Source of the DNA: Fusarium oxysporum f. sp. lycopersici 4287
Lineage: Eukaryota; Ascomycota; Sordariomycetes; Hypocreales; Nectriaceae
Reading direction: 5' to 3'
DNA length: 64,000 nucleotides
Assembly (NCBI RefSeq): GCF_000149955.1
Contig: NC_030990.1
Location: 992,001 to 1,056,000 of the forward strand
Shown: piece by piece, positions 21,996-33,700 of the stretch
Position numbering within the stretch: position 1 is the first letter of the stretch
Layout of the letters: every line of letters starts with the position of its first letter
Notes under the pieces: model-generated
Database searches by the model: none
What the model saw: only the letters and a program-made list of their open reading frames with translations
What the model was told of the DNA's origin: nothing
Translations under genes and position numbers: made by a program

Positions 21996-23107
21996 TGTGT
22001 ATGAAGAGAAGAGAAGAAATGTAATGTATACTTAGTATAGGAGAATAGAATATAATAGAATGGAAGAATGAATGAGTGATATTGAGTCTTGTTGCAGTAA
22101 AAGAGTGAACCGCAAGCTCTCTATATAGTAACAACAACGGTAACTGACAAACAATGAATTACACCAGAAACGAAGTGACCTCACCCTTTTTAGAATACAG
22201 GCTCCTTTATAAGGGAACCGACCAACCCTCAAAATTGAATATCAGGGCCCATTTTGGGACCAATTCAGGTTGGTCGGTCCCTTGGCGAAAGAGATGATGT
22301 CCCCATTTGGAACCTCAACTATGAGAAGCACTTACATCAGGGCACGGCCAAAGAAGGAAGTGTGAGTGGGGGACGCAGGTCCCCGAGCGCCAAGTAGTGA
22401 AGGGGAATGACCAATTATTGGTTTGGAGAGGAGAGGAGAGGAGACGCCAATTAAGGGCGGTTCGTTTAGAAGAAGCATCGTAAGTTTTTGGCCGAGGTCT
22501 CCGGAAATAATGGTCCTTGTTGCATTGGCATCAACAAGGGTTCTTTTGTTGCTTTTGCTTTAGGTAAGTTTACGGTCAAGCTGAAGCTGAGATGGAGTTG
22601 AAGATGGAGTTGATGGCTCGGCAAGAAGCGACACACGTGATGTAGATCATCTGAAGATCGTAGATTTACCCGTGCAAGGCAATCAATCAAATACTACGTA
22701 ACGACAGGGTTGAACCAAGTTGAATGATACCTTATAAAAGGCAATCGCCATGAAATTCTTTGGTCTTTGTCAAGTCGCAACGTGACAGCCGCACTAAGTC
22801 AACAGACCAGTTCTCTCGGCTTTGATCGACCCCTTGACGTTGGCTGGTCTTTGTGATGCCCTGAAAATAGGTCAATCCTTTCCCACCTGGGTAAAAGGGA
22901 AGAAGAGTGACAAAACTTAAGGATGACATTCAGAAACCATACAAAAATTAAATAGATCCTCAATAAAGCCTGACCTATTTGGGATAATTCTTAAGAGGTT
23001 TCAGATAGCAAGGTCACTCCAATCCATTCCGCCCTGTACTTGCTCCATGAGTTGGCGGTTAAAGTCCTACTACTCATTGGATCCCTGTAACCCCCTCTTC
23101 ATTGCCA
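21996..23107. promoter_or_regulatory. Divergent spacer upstream of PAN-like and F-box-like genes
   Basis: 1.1 kb without a supportable gene. It includes G/C tracts such as GGTCGGTCCC around 22200-22285 and GGTCCCC at about 22379, similar to the GGTCCCC elements in the cypB promoter. It probably holds the two promoters. Confidence 0.45.
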
Positions 23108-24706
23108 ATGGTTCCTATCTTGGCCCTCTTAACAGTCATTAAGTTATCTTTGTTCTCATCGTACATGTTACCTATAGTAGATACAATGCGCCATACAGAA
23201 AGTCAAGACACCCAGAGCCAACAACACGCACCTAAACTTGCCAACTTGTCTCCAGAGTTACTACGTCAAATCTTTGGCTACTTCTGCTTACACTGTCGCG
23301 GCAAACAAGAATATCTGACCGATAACACCGAACAACTCGCCGGCAACTACTGCCAGGATTGTCAGGTACTGGTGTCGCTGTGTCTCGCCTCAAGACGTTT
23401 TCGTGACATCAGTCAGGATATTCTTCATCATGTATTTCTTTGGTCCATACAGAAGTCTTTGGTCGAGAAATCATTGCCCCTCTTCATAAGGACCATCGCT
23501 TCACAGCAGCATCTCGCCTCATCTACCAAGGCTGCCATCTTCTATTGCTCACAAGTGGCTCCGCCGATTGACTTTGACCATGCCCACGAGTCCTTCGAAC
23601 AAGTAGCAAAAGTGAGAGGATTGAAACTTTCGGATGTATGGGACCAAAGAAAGGATACATCACCTTATCGAGAGGCATTCCTTCGAGGGCTCATCCTCGG
23701 CAAAGCCAAGTCTCCAGACGCGACAGAGAATATAGAATCGCATGCGAGCACTCTACCAGCTGAGCTGCTATTTATTCTGCTTGCCTTGTTGCTCAAATGC
23801 TCACACCTGGCTCTTGATATTTCAGCTCATCAGATATATGACCAAATGCAGGCATTGAAGGTCCTTGGGGTATCCAGTCTTCCCTTGAGAAGCCTCGAGC
23901 TTCGTGGGGCCTTTGATTTGAAATGGCTTTCATCACAACTTATACCTATTTCGTCAGGTCTCGAAGCTCTGACTCTATACAAGTCACTACCACTGCCTGA
24001 AATATCGAGCTTGAAGGCACTTCACCTCAGAGGTTTCAGGTTGAGTCCCGACCAGCTCGCCAAGATCCTCCCCTCGTGTACCGGGAGCCTGAAGGCGTTC
24101 ACATATGAAGCCACAGGTGTTACTTCCTTGCACATTGACCAGCTTTATAACTGGCAAGTTCAGGCAAGCGATGTTGTCAGACACCTCGAAAAGCACCGCA
24201 AAAGTCTAGAGTCGCTTCATCTTGACCTTCGCATCCGGGCTTTTATGAGTCGAGATACCAAGATAGACCCAATGCCCCACCTGGAGACCTTCACAGCCTT
24301 ACAAGAGCTGTTCCTCAACAGCGATGCAGTGTACAGCACTCAAAGTTTGGAGATCCCTGATGAGAAGTCCCTCACAAGTTTTCTTCCGCCCAGCATCACG
24401 TCTCTCACTCTTGTGGAGCCAGATTTCCCTCCACCCCCCGAACGTCTACAGAAGGGGTTGTCAGGACTTGCGAATCTCAGAAGAGAGCAGAGTCGATTCC
24501 CCAGGCTGAAACGAGTGACGTGCGACGTCAAGAAGATATTCGACGAAAGTCATACCAAAGATTTACTCTCACAAGTTGGTATTGGACTTGGATACAAAGA
24601 GTTTCCAAGATCCGACTGGGCCTATAATCGGGAACGTTTAGTCACTTCGCCGTTCATCAGTAGCCTATCCATAGATGATGAAGACCTCCCTACCGCTTGG
24701 TTGTGA
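23108..24706 (+). CDS. F-box-like protein
   Basis: A single long exon: 532 aa from the first ATG, or 506 aa if translation starts at the in-frame ATG at 23186. The later start is attractive because the first 26 residues are hydrophobic and unlike an F-box protein, whereas MRHTESQDTQSQQ leads directly to the F-box-like segment LANLSPELLRQIFGYFC. A Cys/His-containing insert (CLHCRGKQEYL, YCQDCQVL) and then LASRRFRDISQDILHHVF complete the F-box region. The remainder has leucine-rich features (LPLRSLELRG, LKALHLRGF, LESLHLDLRI), suggesting a degenerate leucine-rich repeat substrate-binding domain. Such proteins usually act as SCF ubiquitin-ligase receptors; the substrate is unknown. Confidence 0.75.
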   Translation: MVPILALLTVIKLSLFSSYMLPIVDTMRHTESQDTQSQQHAPKLANLSPELLRQIFGYFCLHCRGKQEYLTDNTEQLAGNYCQDCQVLVSLCLASRRFRDISQDILHHVFLWSIQKSLVEKSLPLFIRTIASQQHLASSTKAAIFYCSQVAPPIDFDHAHESFEQVAKVRGLKLSDVWDQRKDTSPYREAFLRGLILGKAKSPDATENIESHASTLPAELLFILLALLLKCSHLALDISAHQIYDQMQALKVLGVSSLPLRSLELRGAFDLKWLSSQLIPISSGLEALTLYKSLPLPEISSLKALHLRGFRLSPDQLAKILPSCTGSLKAFTYEATGVTSLHIDQLYNWQVQASDVVRHLEKHRKSLESLHLDLRIRAFMSRDTKIDPMPHLETFTALQELFLNSDAVYSTQSLEIPDEKSLTSFLPPSITSLTLVEPDFPPPPERLQKGLSGLANLRREQSRFPRLKRVTCDVKKIFDESHTKDLLSQVGIGLGYKEFPRSDWAYNRERLVTSPFISSLSIDDEDLPTAWL

Positions 24707-26483
24707 AGATGATTGAGATACATATAGCAAAGCTCGGGACTAATAAAGAAGCAACACTGCGTGTCGAGGCTCTGTTTAATAGTTGTAGTCTAAGATCTCG
24801 GAATTATAGAACTCTATCTTAAGTTCTTAGCTTCCTACTATGGTAGCTTGTGGCCTACTTCCAGAATAGGTAGTTAGAGCCAAGAACCTCGACAAGCGCT
24901 GAGGTCAGATCAGACCCAGCTTCAGCCCTCGGCTAATTCATTCATTCTCGTAGAATTGTGAATCAAGAGAGCATGAGATTGGTTAAATTTTATGGAAAAT
25001 TTATATACGAAGATGTGAGATTAACAGCATCTTCAAACCCAGAATTTGTCCCAGTCGTCATAGGAGAGAATCTTGCTTCGATTGACACGGACCCCTGAAC
25101 TACCCAGGAATGTCTTTCTGAAACGTGCCTCTAAAATTAGGTACCGTCCCCACAACTTACGAGGAGACTATCCTCAGGGGTTAACTTCAGCCCTGAGCAA
25201 GTGGCTGGGGGTCCCGAATCCACTAACAACCAAGAGTTGCCCAGTGAGAGGCCTCTGAAACGGCCACAAATGCCGATTGCGTCTCTGGTTGTGGCTGTGA
25301 AGTTCCTCTCAACAGCCCGTAGCAATAGCAACAGAACTTCAGATTGGCGATGACAGGGGAAAATAAAATATCAGCCAGAGTTAGAATGCGTAACTCTTTC
25401 ATGCTGAATCTCTTTTAGAGTTCTCAACTCTCTTTATACAGTTAATCAGTGAATTAATGCAACTCTGATAACGTAGTATCAACAGCTTTGAAGCAACACA
25501 AAGACGCTCGTGTTCAACGTTGCCCGTTCCATCGTTCCTTCTTCCTGGTTCATCTTGGTGGATTCGCTAAGCTCGGTTCGGTTGTTGATGATTGATGGAA
25601 GGCAGGAAAGAAAGACATGATCCACCTCCTGCCATTTCGACCATTGCTGGGCTATCATAAATTACTTCTACTTTATTAGTAGACAAAGAAGCTAGACTAG
25701 ATCTTTCCAACTTCTTTCTTTATGATAGATCATCACCACAAGTAACAAATCTTTTGATGTGATATTATGACGCAAAAGGAGTGATTCTACATCCAAAGTC
25801 CCCTGTTAATTAGCCCAAAAACGTCCCCCCCCTCCACGTCGCCAGTCAGACAGCGGATGCCAACCAAGCGCCAGCGCCAGCCTCCTTCAAGCTAACAAAC
25901 CATCATCTCGTCCCAATTCTCCCACACGGACGGACCCCAGTTCGCAAGCTTCCGATCCAGTCAACACGCACGCCCGATCTTTTCCCCCATTCAGCCTTGT
26001 CCTGCCCAGACAGTGTCAGCCCAAGGGGATAGAAAGTTTGACGAACCAAGAAACAGAGTTCTGTACAGCTGTCTCTACTTGCAACTCCGTACCTCCGTAG
26101 GGTGTCTTGTCGCTCCCGATTCGATCCCTGGAATTCGCACAACAATAAATCAACTGCTTTACTCCCCCCTGCATCGGCAGTAGCCGTCTCACCGAACTAG
26201 TCTACGCAAGACAGAGACACGCAGCAGATACGACGACAGATTATCAACCTGCACAACGCAAACGGCGACACCCTTTCGCCCAATCCCCCCCTTAATTCAC
26301 GACGATCGCGACGACTCCCTGCGTACGTCTACGCCTACGTCACCCATTGCATCGCGAGTCGATCTCCGACAATCCTTCCACCGCTACAGGAGCTTTTGGC
26401 TCTTACTTCCCCTCCGATAGAATCGAAAAAAGGGACCACATAATCACCGCATCAATCGAAGGGGCTGGACAAGGCAGACCAAC
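24707..26483. promoter_or_regulatory. Intergenic spacer and long leader of the Rgd2-like gene
   Basis: 1.8 kb. The first part holds an imperfect inverted repeat (24762-24894, listed separately). The last ~350 bp are C-rich and poor in ATG triplets, typical of a long fungal 5' leader. I found no additional gene. Confidence 0.45.
24762..24894. repeat. Imperfect inverted repeat, possible small MITE-like or hairpin element
   Basis: TGTCGAGG at 24762-24769 is matched by CCTCGACA at 24887-24894. The match extends through GCTCT/AGAGC if a 6-7 nt gap is allowed. The 117-bp interior is A/T-rich and contains a further short palindrome (CTACTATGGTAG). No target-site duplication is clear. Confidence 0.3.
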
Positions 26484-29176
26484 ATGCCGGGGTTCGCTGA
26501 TTCCTTCTGGTCGAGCGATTACGCTGCGGGACTTGGTGTCCTGTTCAGCAAGCTTCAACAAGGTGTTCATGAGAACAGACAGGTTCTGACCATCGCACGC
26601 CTACGCGCCGAAGCCGAGGAGACCTATGGTCAGCGACTTGGCGATATTGCTCCATCGGCCGACAAGATCACTGGTGGCTTCAGCCGTGATGACGGAGCTA
26701 CCGTTCGTAAGGTACGATACTATGCTTCTGAATCCTCTCCTAAGTGCCCATAGTCTGTGCCGCAGTCACTTGTGGGGATTTACTATGCGATAACGTCAAT
26801 GTCCGGGTCGAGCTTACCAGCTGACAAAATCTAGGCCTTCGATGGCATGCGAAATGAGATGCAAGATGCTGCGCGCAACCACCGTCGCATCGCCCAGAGC
26901 ATCCGCGACCTCGTTGTCAACCCCTTCTCCCGCTGGTGCGACGCCCACGAAGCTCGTATCCAGGACTCTCAAGATGAGCTGCAAGTGCGCATCAAAGCTC
27001 ATGACCGTCAGGCCGAGGCAGTCAAGAAGCTCCGATCCGTGTATTTCAACAAATGCCGACTGGTAGAGGACCTCGAAGAGGAAAATAAGCTTGCTTTCCA
27101 GGATCCTGAAACCAGCCCCAAAGGCAATCAGAATATTCCCGAGATTAAGGTTCAGCCTCATAAGGAGGAGGAGCCCGAGGAGGAAGAGCTATATGAAATT
27201 GGTGACGACACTTACCAGCCCGAGCAAGTGAAGAAGATTCTTTCCCAGATGCTTTCCAGCATCAAGATGGGCGAGACCAAGGTGCCAATCCTAGGAACAT
27301 ATCTCAACACTTCTTCCGGTTCCGACATCGTTGAATATTTGCAGCGTAGCATGGGCAACATCGGCGTAGCTTATGCTGAGCGAATTGGTCAAGATCTTGT
27401 TAACAACGGTTTCCTTCGCCTCATCGGTAATGTGGGAAGTACATTTGCCAACAGCTCCAAGATGTTCTACCAATGGCGACCCAAGGCTTTCCAAATGGCT
27501 GGTGTTCCTGAAAAGAAGTCTATCAACCGCACTTTCTCACTGGCTTCTACGGGTTCTGAGGGCGCTGATTCTCCAGTTGGAACTGTCAGCGAGTATCTTG
27601 CCAACTGGAATGTTCTTAACAACTCTCACCCTAACGAGACCCCTAGCCAGCGTCTGAAGCGAGAGGCTTCCGAGGCCGATGAGAAGTACCGCGAGGGCGT
27701 CCGCAAGCTTGACCAGCTTCGATGCGAGCTTGAGGAGGCTATTCATCTTCATCTCAAGTTCCTTGAGCGCTGCGAGCTTGACCGTCTAAAGGCTGTCAAG
27801 ACTGTCATCCTCGACTTCTCGGGCACCATTGGAAACGTCATCCCAAGCCTGCAGTCTACTGTAGACCAGATGATGCTCTTCCAGGAGACCATCCAGCCCC
27901 AGAGCGATCTACGTTATCTTCTCGAGACCTATCGCACTGGAAGTTTCGTGCCCAAGGTGGTCGTCTATGAGAACTATTATAATAAGGTTGACGAGCAGAC
28001 ATTTGGTATCGATCTTGAGGCGCGTGCCAGGGCTGACAAGAAGCGCGTGCCCATGATTGTTACCACTATCTTGACCTATTTAGACCACCATTACCCTGAT
28101 CTTGAAGGTGATGAGGCTCGGCGAGGTGTGTGGTTGCTGGAAGTTCCGCTATCACAATCACACCGTCTACGCGCCAAGGTTAATGACGGCAAGCCTGTTT
28201 CTCCTGATGTGTTTGATGAATTTGATATCCCCACGGTTGCCAGTTTGCTCAAGGTCTATCTCTTGGAGCTTCCTGGTAAGTGCAAAAGCTCGATGAACCC
28301 CAGTTCTATAACGTAAACTAACATCATATAGATTCTCTGGTCTCCTCTCACGTTTATGAGATTATCCGAACTATTTACTCTACCCCATCTACTGACGCTG
28401 ATGAGTCCTCTCGCATTGCTGCTCTCCAATCTACTCTATCACAGCTCCGCCTCACCAATATTGCCACTCTCGATGCTTGTATGAACCACTTCACTCGCCT
28501 GATCGACTTGACTTCTGCCGATGAAGCTTATGTTGCATCTCTTGCTACCACTCTTGCACCTTGCATCCTGCGGCCACGAACTGAGACCTCACTCACTATG
28601 GAAGAGAAGCATGCGTACCGACTGGTCCGAGATCTGTTTGCCCATAAGGACGCCATCTTTAGTGCCCTGAAGCGCATGTCTATGGTTACACACTCCACCT
28701 CTGTTGGCAGCAACAACCGCCCTCGAGCCATTAGCACCGACGAAAGCAACCGTAAGGCCCTTATGGAAGAGCGGAATAGAGCTCTGCTTGAAAAGGCCAA
28801 CGCAAGCCGCGGCCGTGATAAAAGCCCTGCGCCAGGCCCCCGTGGCCACCGCCGAGACCGAAGTACTGGCGGACCAGAGACCCGATTCCCTATTGCCAGC
28901 CCAACATCGGCTGTTGATCGACACCGCACCAGTCTCGGCGGAGTTATCAAGAGACAGAGTCTTGAAGTTCCCGAGCCCGATGGTGCTGCCCCTGTAAATG
29001 GCGATGCTGAAAAGGATAAGTCTGACGCCGATTCGGAGAAGCGAGACAGCCGTGATAGCACAGGACGTACACCAACCAAGTTCGTTGGTGGCAAACGAGT
29101 TCCTGTGGTGCCATCGACTCCCCCTTCAGAATCCAACCGCGGCGTGCAACTTGAAGATGCTCCGATGGAGGATTAG
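26484..29176 (+). CDS. Rho GTPase-activating protein with F-BAR and DEP domains (Rgd2-like)
   Basis: The model joins 26484-26711, 26835-28275 and 28332-29176, 837 aa. The order F-BAR, DEP, RhoGAP is that of yeast Rgd2. The F-BAR part begins PGFADSFWSSDYAAGLGVLF and has long helices (NEMQDAARNHRRIAQSIRDL); it dimerises and binds curved membrane. The DEP-like domain is inserted around residues 240-325 (GTYLNTSSGSDIVEYLQRSM). The RhoGAP region at about 490-690 includes DIPTVASLLKVYLLELPDSLV and ends near FAHKDAIFSAL. The C-terminal ~140 residues are disordered and basic. It is expected to switch off Cdc42/Rho5-type GTPases at growth or septation sites. The GAP arginine finger should lie in the R-rich LEVPL region, but I could not pick it with certainty. 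Confidence 0.88.
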
Positions 29177-29757
29177 TTTTACGACACGGAGCCAAGTTTT
29201 AGACAGCGGTTGGAGGCGGAGTTTCGGTTCTGAACCATGACAGACCCAAATAGAGCCACGCCTTCATCTTGATCTTGAACGGAGTTGGGATTTGGTTAAC
29301 AGCGGGACTGCAGGAATAGAGGGGAGCGGCTCGGGTTGACTCGGCCGTCTAATCTACCTTGTCATGTGTATGTGTTAATGGAACATGAGCAAAAAAGAAC
29401 TATCGGTGTACTTTTTTTCTTGTCGTTTTTCTCGATCTGGACGTGGAACTGGAACTGGAACTGGAACTGGGTCCAGTCTATTTTTGTATTTATGCTGTAT
29501 CAACATCATGATACGGCAGCGATTCCCTATTCGTTAAGAGACTTGTTTCAGGACATTGATCCAGCTCGGGCTTGATGATATTCTTGAGACGTTGTAAATA
29601 TTGAGCGAAAAGCGGCCTAGCACATGAAAGGCAGGACATGAGAAATGATTCAAAGATTTTTGATACTTATTATTATCTGCTTGATCCTCCTCCTTCTAAC
29701 TGAGTGTCTCTGTTATGCTATCGAATGCTCACTCACTCCTAAACCACTTGTGTCCGT
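29177..29757. other. Convergent spacer
   Basis: 3' flanks of the Rgd2-like and AP-3 delta genes. Apart from a short hexanucleotide repeat near 29445-29470, nothing is recognised. Confidence 0.5.
29445..29470 (+). repeat. Hexanucleotide microsatellite (GGAACT)n
   Basis: About four tandem copies of GGAACT in the 3' flank of the Rgd2-like gene. It is non-coding here. Confidence 0.85.
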
Positions 29758-32700
29758 CTACTCGTCTTGAATCTCAGCAACACGCTTCTTCTTCTTTTTC
29801 TTCTTAGCAACAGCCACTTCACCACCAGAAGCAGGAGACTCGACGCCACGAGCACTGCTATCATCACCGCCTTCTTCCTCTAGGACCGCAGCCCGCGGAG
29901 CCTTCTTCTTCTTTTTCTTGGGCTTTACTTCTTCGCCCTCTGCTCCCTCGGCACCAGCATCCTTCTTGGGCTTCTTCTTTTTCTTCTTGACAACTGTGCC
30001 CTCAACATCAACGCCCTGTGCCACCTGAATGCGCTCATTCGCACGTTGCATCTCGAGGCGAAGACGCTCAACTTCTTTCATGGCTTGCTGCATCTCAACG
30101 TCCTCACGCTGTTGCTGCTCATAGTCGAAACCAGTTGACGGTTGGCCTTCGAGACTGAAGGAGCCGATGCCGCTCGAGTCTACGCCAAGCAAGCCCTGCT
30201 TGGTCTTGGTCTTCCGAGCCTTGGACTTTGTGAAGCTGTCAGAGTTATTCTCCGAGTCATAAGATCGAAGACCGCCACTTGCGCTGCCTTCGAGGGTCTC
30301 ATCTGCGGCAATAACGACTTTTTGTCGTGGCTTTGGCTGTGGTCTTGGGGGCTGTGCAGCAGGCGTTCCGGCTCTTGATAGCTCTAGTTGCATGATAGGT
30401 ATGGAGTCGATATCCAAGTCGGGTCCGTTGCTGCTCTGGAGAATGTTGTGAATAGGGGTCGAAGTACGAGGAGTGTCGTTGCTGGGAATATAAAAGGGAT
30501 CATCTCTGTTGCGTTCGAGACGCTCGGCTTTTCTTCGAGCAACAATATCAGCATCCAGATAGGTATCTTCGTCAGCTTGCTGATAAGAAGTTGAGTATTC
30601 CTCTGTAGGTTCAGCTATCCTGCTGATGGCTGGTGCGGATGAATCAATGCTTGTAGGTGGTGGCTTCTGGTGGTAATATGTCTCAAACTCATCCGAGTCG
30701 TCTGTTGCTAATGTGATAGAGTCGGCTTCTGATAGTAATTTGGCCAGGTTTGCATGAATGGGTTCATCCAAGTCCAGGCCCACGGGTACTGGGACGTTCA
30801 GCTGAGCACCCTTGGATACCGAGTTGAGTTCCCAGCCGTTGAAAAGCGACGGGATAGCCTGAGTAAGAAGCAACGGGGGATCTTGCTCAACATCGTCTGT
30901 CGACGCCGGTTGAGATGAAGCAGCTTCAGCCGTGAGCTTCAGCAACTCCGTGAACTCAACGGCTCGTTCCTGGACCTCAAGACTAGGGTGTAGTGCTAGA
31001 GGCTCAAAGACGTGGATAATGCGCGCCATAAGTAGCGATACCCTCGACTTTCTCTCTGCTGTCCAGGGTTCACTCTCATCCCCAACTATAGTGGCGAAAA
31101 CTTTTGTGACTGCTTGTAGGGTCGTCGTTAAAACTTCAGGGTTGTTTGTTCGGGGAATGAGCTGTAAGAGGCCATTCAAACCCTCATCTGGAACGGCTAA
31201 TTGCGAAGCGTATTCGCCCATGATCCATGCAACTGACTTGAGTGCCCCTGAAGTGATTTTGTATCCTGGCGGTGTATCTGTATTGAGCTGGCTGAGAATG
31301 ATCTCCGCTGCCCTGACAGCCGTTGATCGCATCACCCGGACCTTGACAGCCACATTGCGGAGCTCGTCACCAATCTTTTCTGACACATTGGCCCTGGCCT
31401 TTTCAACTGGGCCCAGATCATCATCGACCTTGCGAGAGGCGGGAGCCATGCGAACAAGCTGTGTGAGGACATCAATGTACCAGTCAAAGTCCAAGACACT
31501 CGAGTAGTTGTCCTTGGAGCACATTCCCAAAATCCTTCCAATGACGTCGATTCGATAGTCGTCGGGCAAAAGGAGCGGATTCGGCCTTTGGCTTCGGGGG
31601 CTGGCTCAGCAAATTTCATCCTCAGATTCGTTTGGGATCATTCGGAGGAGTTCCAGGAAGAGAATTGTCGCGAGCCGGCATGGATGACTTGAGCTGCTTC
31701 ATGAGGCGGCTCACGATAGACACAAGATTGTCGCCCGTCACCATGCCCTGGACCAAGTCGAGTGCTTGTATTCGGATAGTGATATCGGGGCTGTCGATAC
31801 ATTCCAGAATCACATCCTCCTGCTGAGATACTAAGTAAGGGTGTGTGGTAACGATCTTGTTGAACGCTAGTAAGGCAACATATTTGACTAAGGTCTGGTC
31901 AGTTTACATCCATGACAAAGCAACAGTTGAGAACTTACGGTTAGGATCGCCATCTATCATGACCATGCCTCGCAATTTGTTAACACATAGCGTTGCGATC
32001 TCATCAGTACCAGAGTCATCAGAGTTTCCTAAGATGCCGCCTTGAATGATTCCGTTGATGCACTCATAGAGCAATGACATAGCAGGAGTGGTCCTAATGA
32101 TATTGGTCAGAGGAGGTAGCAGCTTTCTCACGAGTCGAGGTTCCAGCGGTGTCAACGTGGCAAACTGAAAAGAGATTAATACAACAGCACCAGAGCTAAA
32201 GTGCCGATAGCTTACGAGTTTGATGAGTTTGATGGCCATCCAGTTATTACCACCATCAACCAAGAGCTCGAACAATCGAGGAGCTAAAGGAAGAAAGTCA
32301 TTCGGTCTTCGCCAGCCAAGCTCGCAGACCACATTGACAATGGCTGCTGTTACGCTGGGATCCTCATCAGGGTCCATGAGGCGCTCCTTGATCTTGGGCC
32401 ATGCTGCACGAAGAGCCTCGGGGTATACCAAAGCAAGTCGATATAGCGTTACCAATGTCTTCTTTCGAATGTTCGAATGGCTGTGGCTTAATCGCGGTAG
32501 CAAGTCCTGCAATGTCGAGAGTGCTAACGAGGGGGTGATGACATGGGGAAGAGTGGCTATAGGGAGAGATATAACCGTCGGAGTCGTCGAACCAAGATCC
32601 TGATCATGATGTTAGCTAGAGGCATCAAGAAGCCCAGTATGTGGCCAACAGACCTTCTTCAGCAGATTAGTAGCCAGCATCAGAACCTCAGTGTCGGGTC

Positions 32701-33095
32701 TAAAGCTCTGGACAGCTCCTAAATATCCAACTCGCTTCTGGTGGTACTTGGGCGACGACATGACCTCAAGGACATGGAACGATGCCCACGACATATCATG
32801 TCCGACCATCTCCAGATAAATGAGCTTCAGCAGCGCCGTCGCCTTAAGATCTAAACAGCTCAAGTCAGACCCTCTGTACAGCTAGCTTCTCCCAAACACA
32901 ACATCGAACTAACCCATATCCTGGCTGCGAACTTCGGCGCGGCACTCCTTGAGGCTCTTCTGGATATACTCCTTCTCATTGCCCTTGTGGTTCCGTAGCC
33001 CCCGGATGAGGTCGTAGAGCGACTTTTCAAACCTGCGCGCACACGGTCAATGTCTCTCCCAGAGGTCGATTCGGTGTTGATGCCCTGGCCTACAT
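29758..33095 (-). CDS. apl5: AP-3 adaptor complex delta subunit; reading frame disrupted near 31570-31625
   Basis: Exons are complement(29758-31887 with a frame problem, 31939-32164, 32216-32599, 32654-32850, 32914-33032, 33094-33095). The start codon is split: AT at 33094-33095 and G at 33032. The N-terminus MFEKSLYDLIRGLRNHKGNE and the alpha-solenoid repeats (HSHSNIRKKTLVTLYRLALVYPEALR) identify the AP-3 large subunit, which sorts cargo from Golgi/endosome to the vacuole. The C-terminal ear/hinge ends in Lys-rich blocks. After GTPPNDP the frame meets TGA at 31622, about residue 397. The sequence resumes in other frames (ESEDEI, then AEPAPEAKG) and then LLLPDDYRIDV runs open to 29758. No GT donor lies in the broken segment. 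Total exon length is 1 nt over a multiple of three. About 1018 aa would be expected from an intact frame. Confidence 0.85.
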
Positions 33096-33700
33096 GGTGA
33101 GAAGCTGCCCCGCGGGCGTGGGGCCGGCCGTTGGAGGAGATGCTTATTTAGGTGGTAGGATGTGGTCTCAGGGGCTTCGTGAAGGTATGTTCGACCGGCG
33201 CATCTCGTATAATATCGTGAGGAGGAGGATGTTTCGTTCAGCAGCGGATGGAGATGTCGCGTGCTGGTGAGAGTGGATGGGATGGATGGTTGGTTGGTGT
33301 TGAGTAAGGTATAGGTGCACTAACTTAACGAGCACTATAGGTACTGTACGTACAGCATCTGCGGCTTTACTTTACTGAGCATGACGGAATCATCCACCGC
33401 CCTTGGCTCGGCGAGCAGGACGGCCCGAGCTGGAGAGTGTTTACAGCGGTCAAACCCCCTAACGTTACGAGTTTAGCGGATTGATTACACTGCACCAAGC
33501 CAGAGGTGGGGGCGGGCGGAAAGCCTCCACTCCAACTTATTCTCGACTCAGTTTAGCAGAGCCTCAACACCATCATAGATTTTCTGTCACAGCTATTATT
33601 CTCTCTGTGTAGACATTCATTATTCGCTTCTAGACCATGAATCTCTCACGACGGTGACACTAGATCAATACAACCCCAATAATTCTCTTAATCCCCTCCA
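33096..33700. promoter_or_regulatory. Divergent promoter apl5 / coq10
   Basis: 605 bp between head-to-head genes. It is GC-rich near apl5 and pyrimidine-rich near coq10. No repeat or RNA gene is recognised. Confidence 0.5.

Noticed and set aside
31570..31640. An ordinary or micro-intron to explain the AP-3 delta frame change
   Set aside because: The coding-strand sequence has no GT dinucleotide here, and family-like peptides run through it in successive frames, so an intron is not supported.
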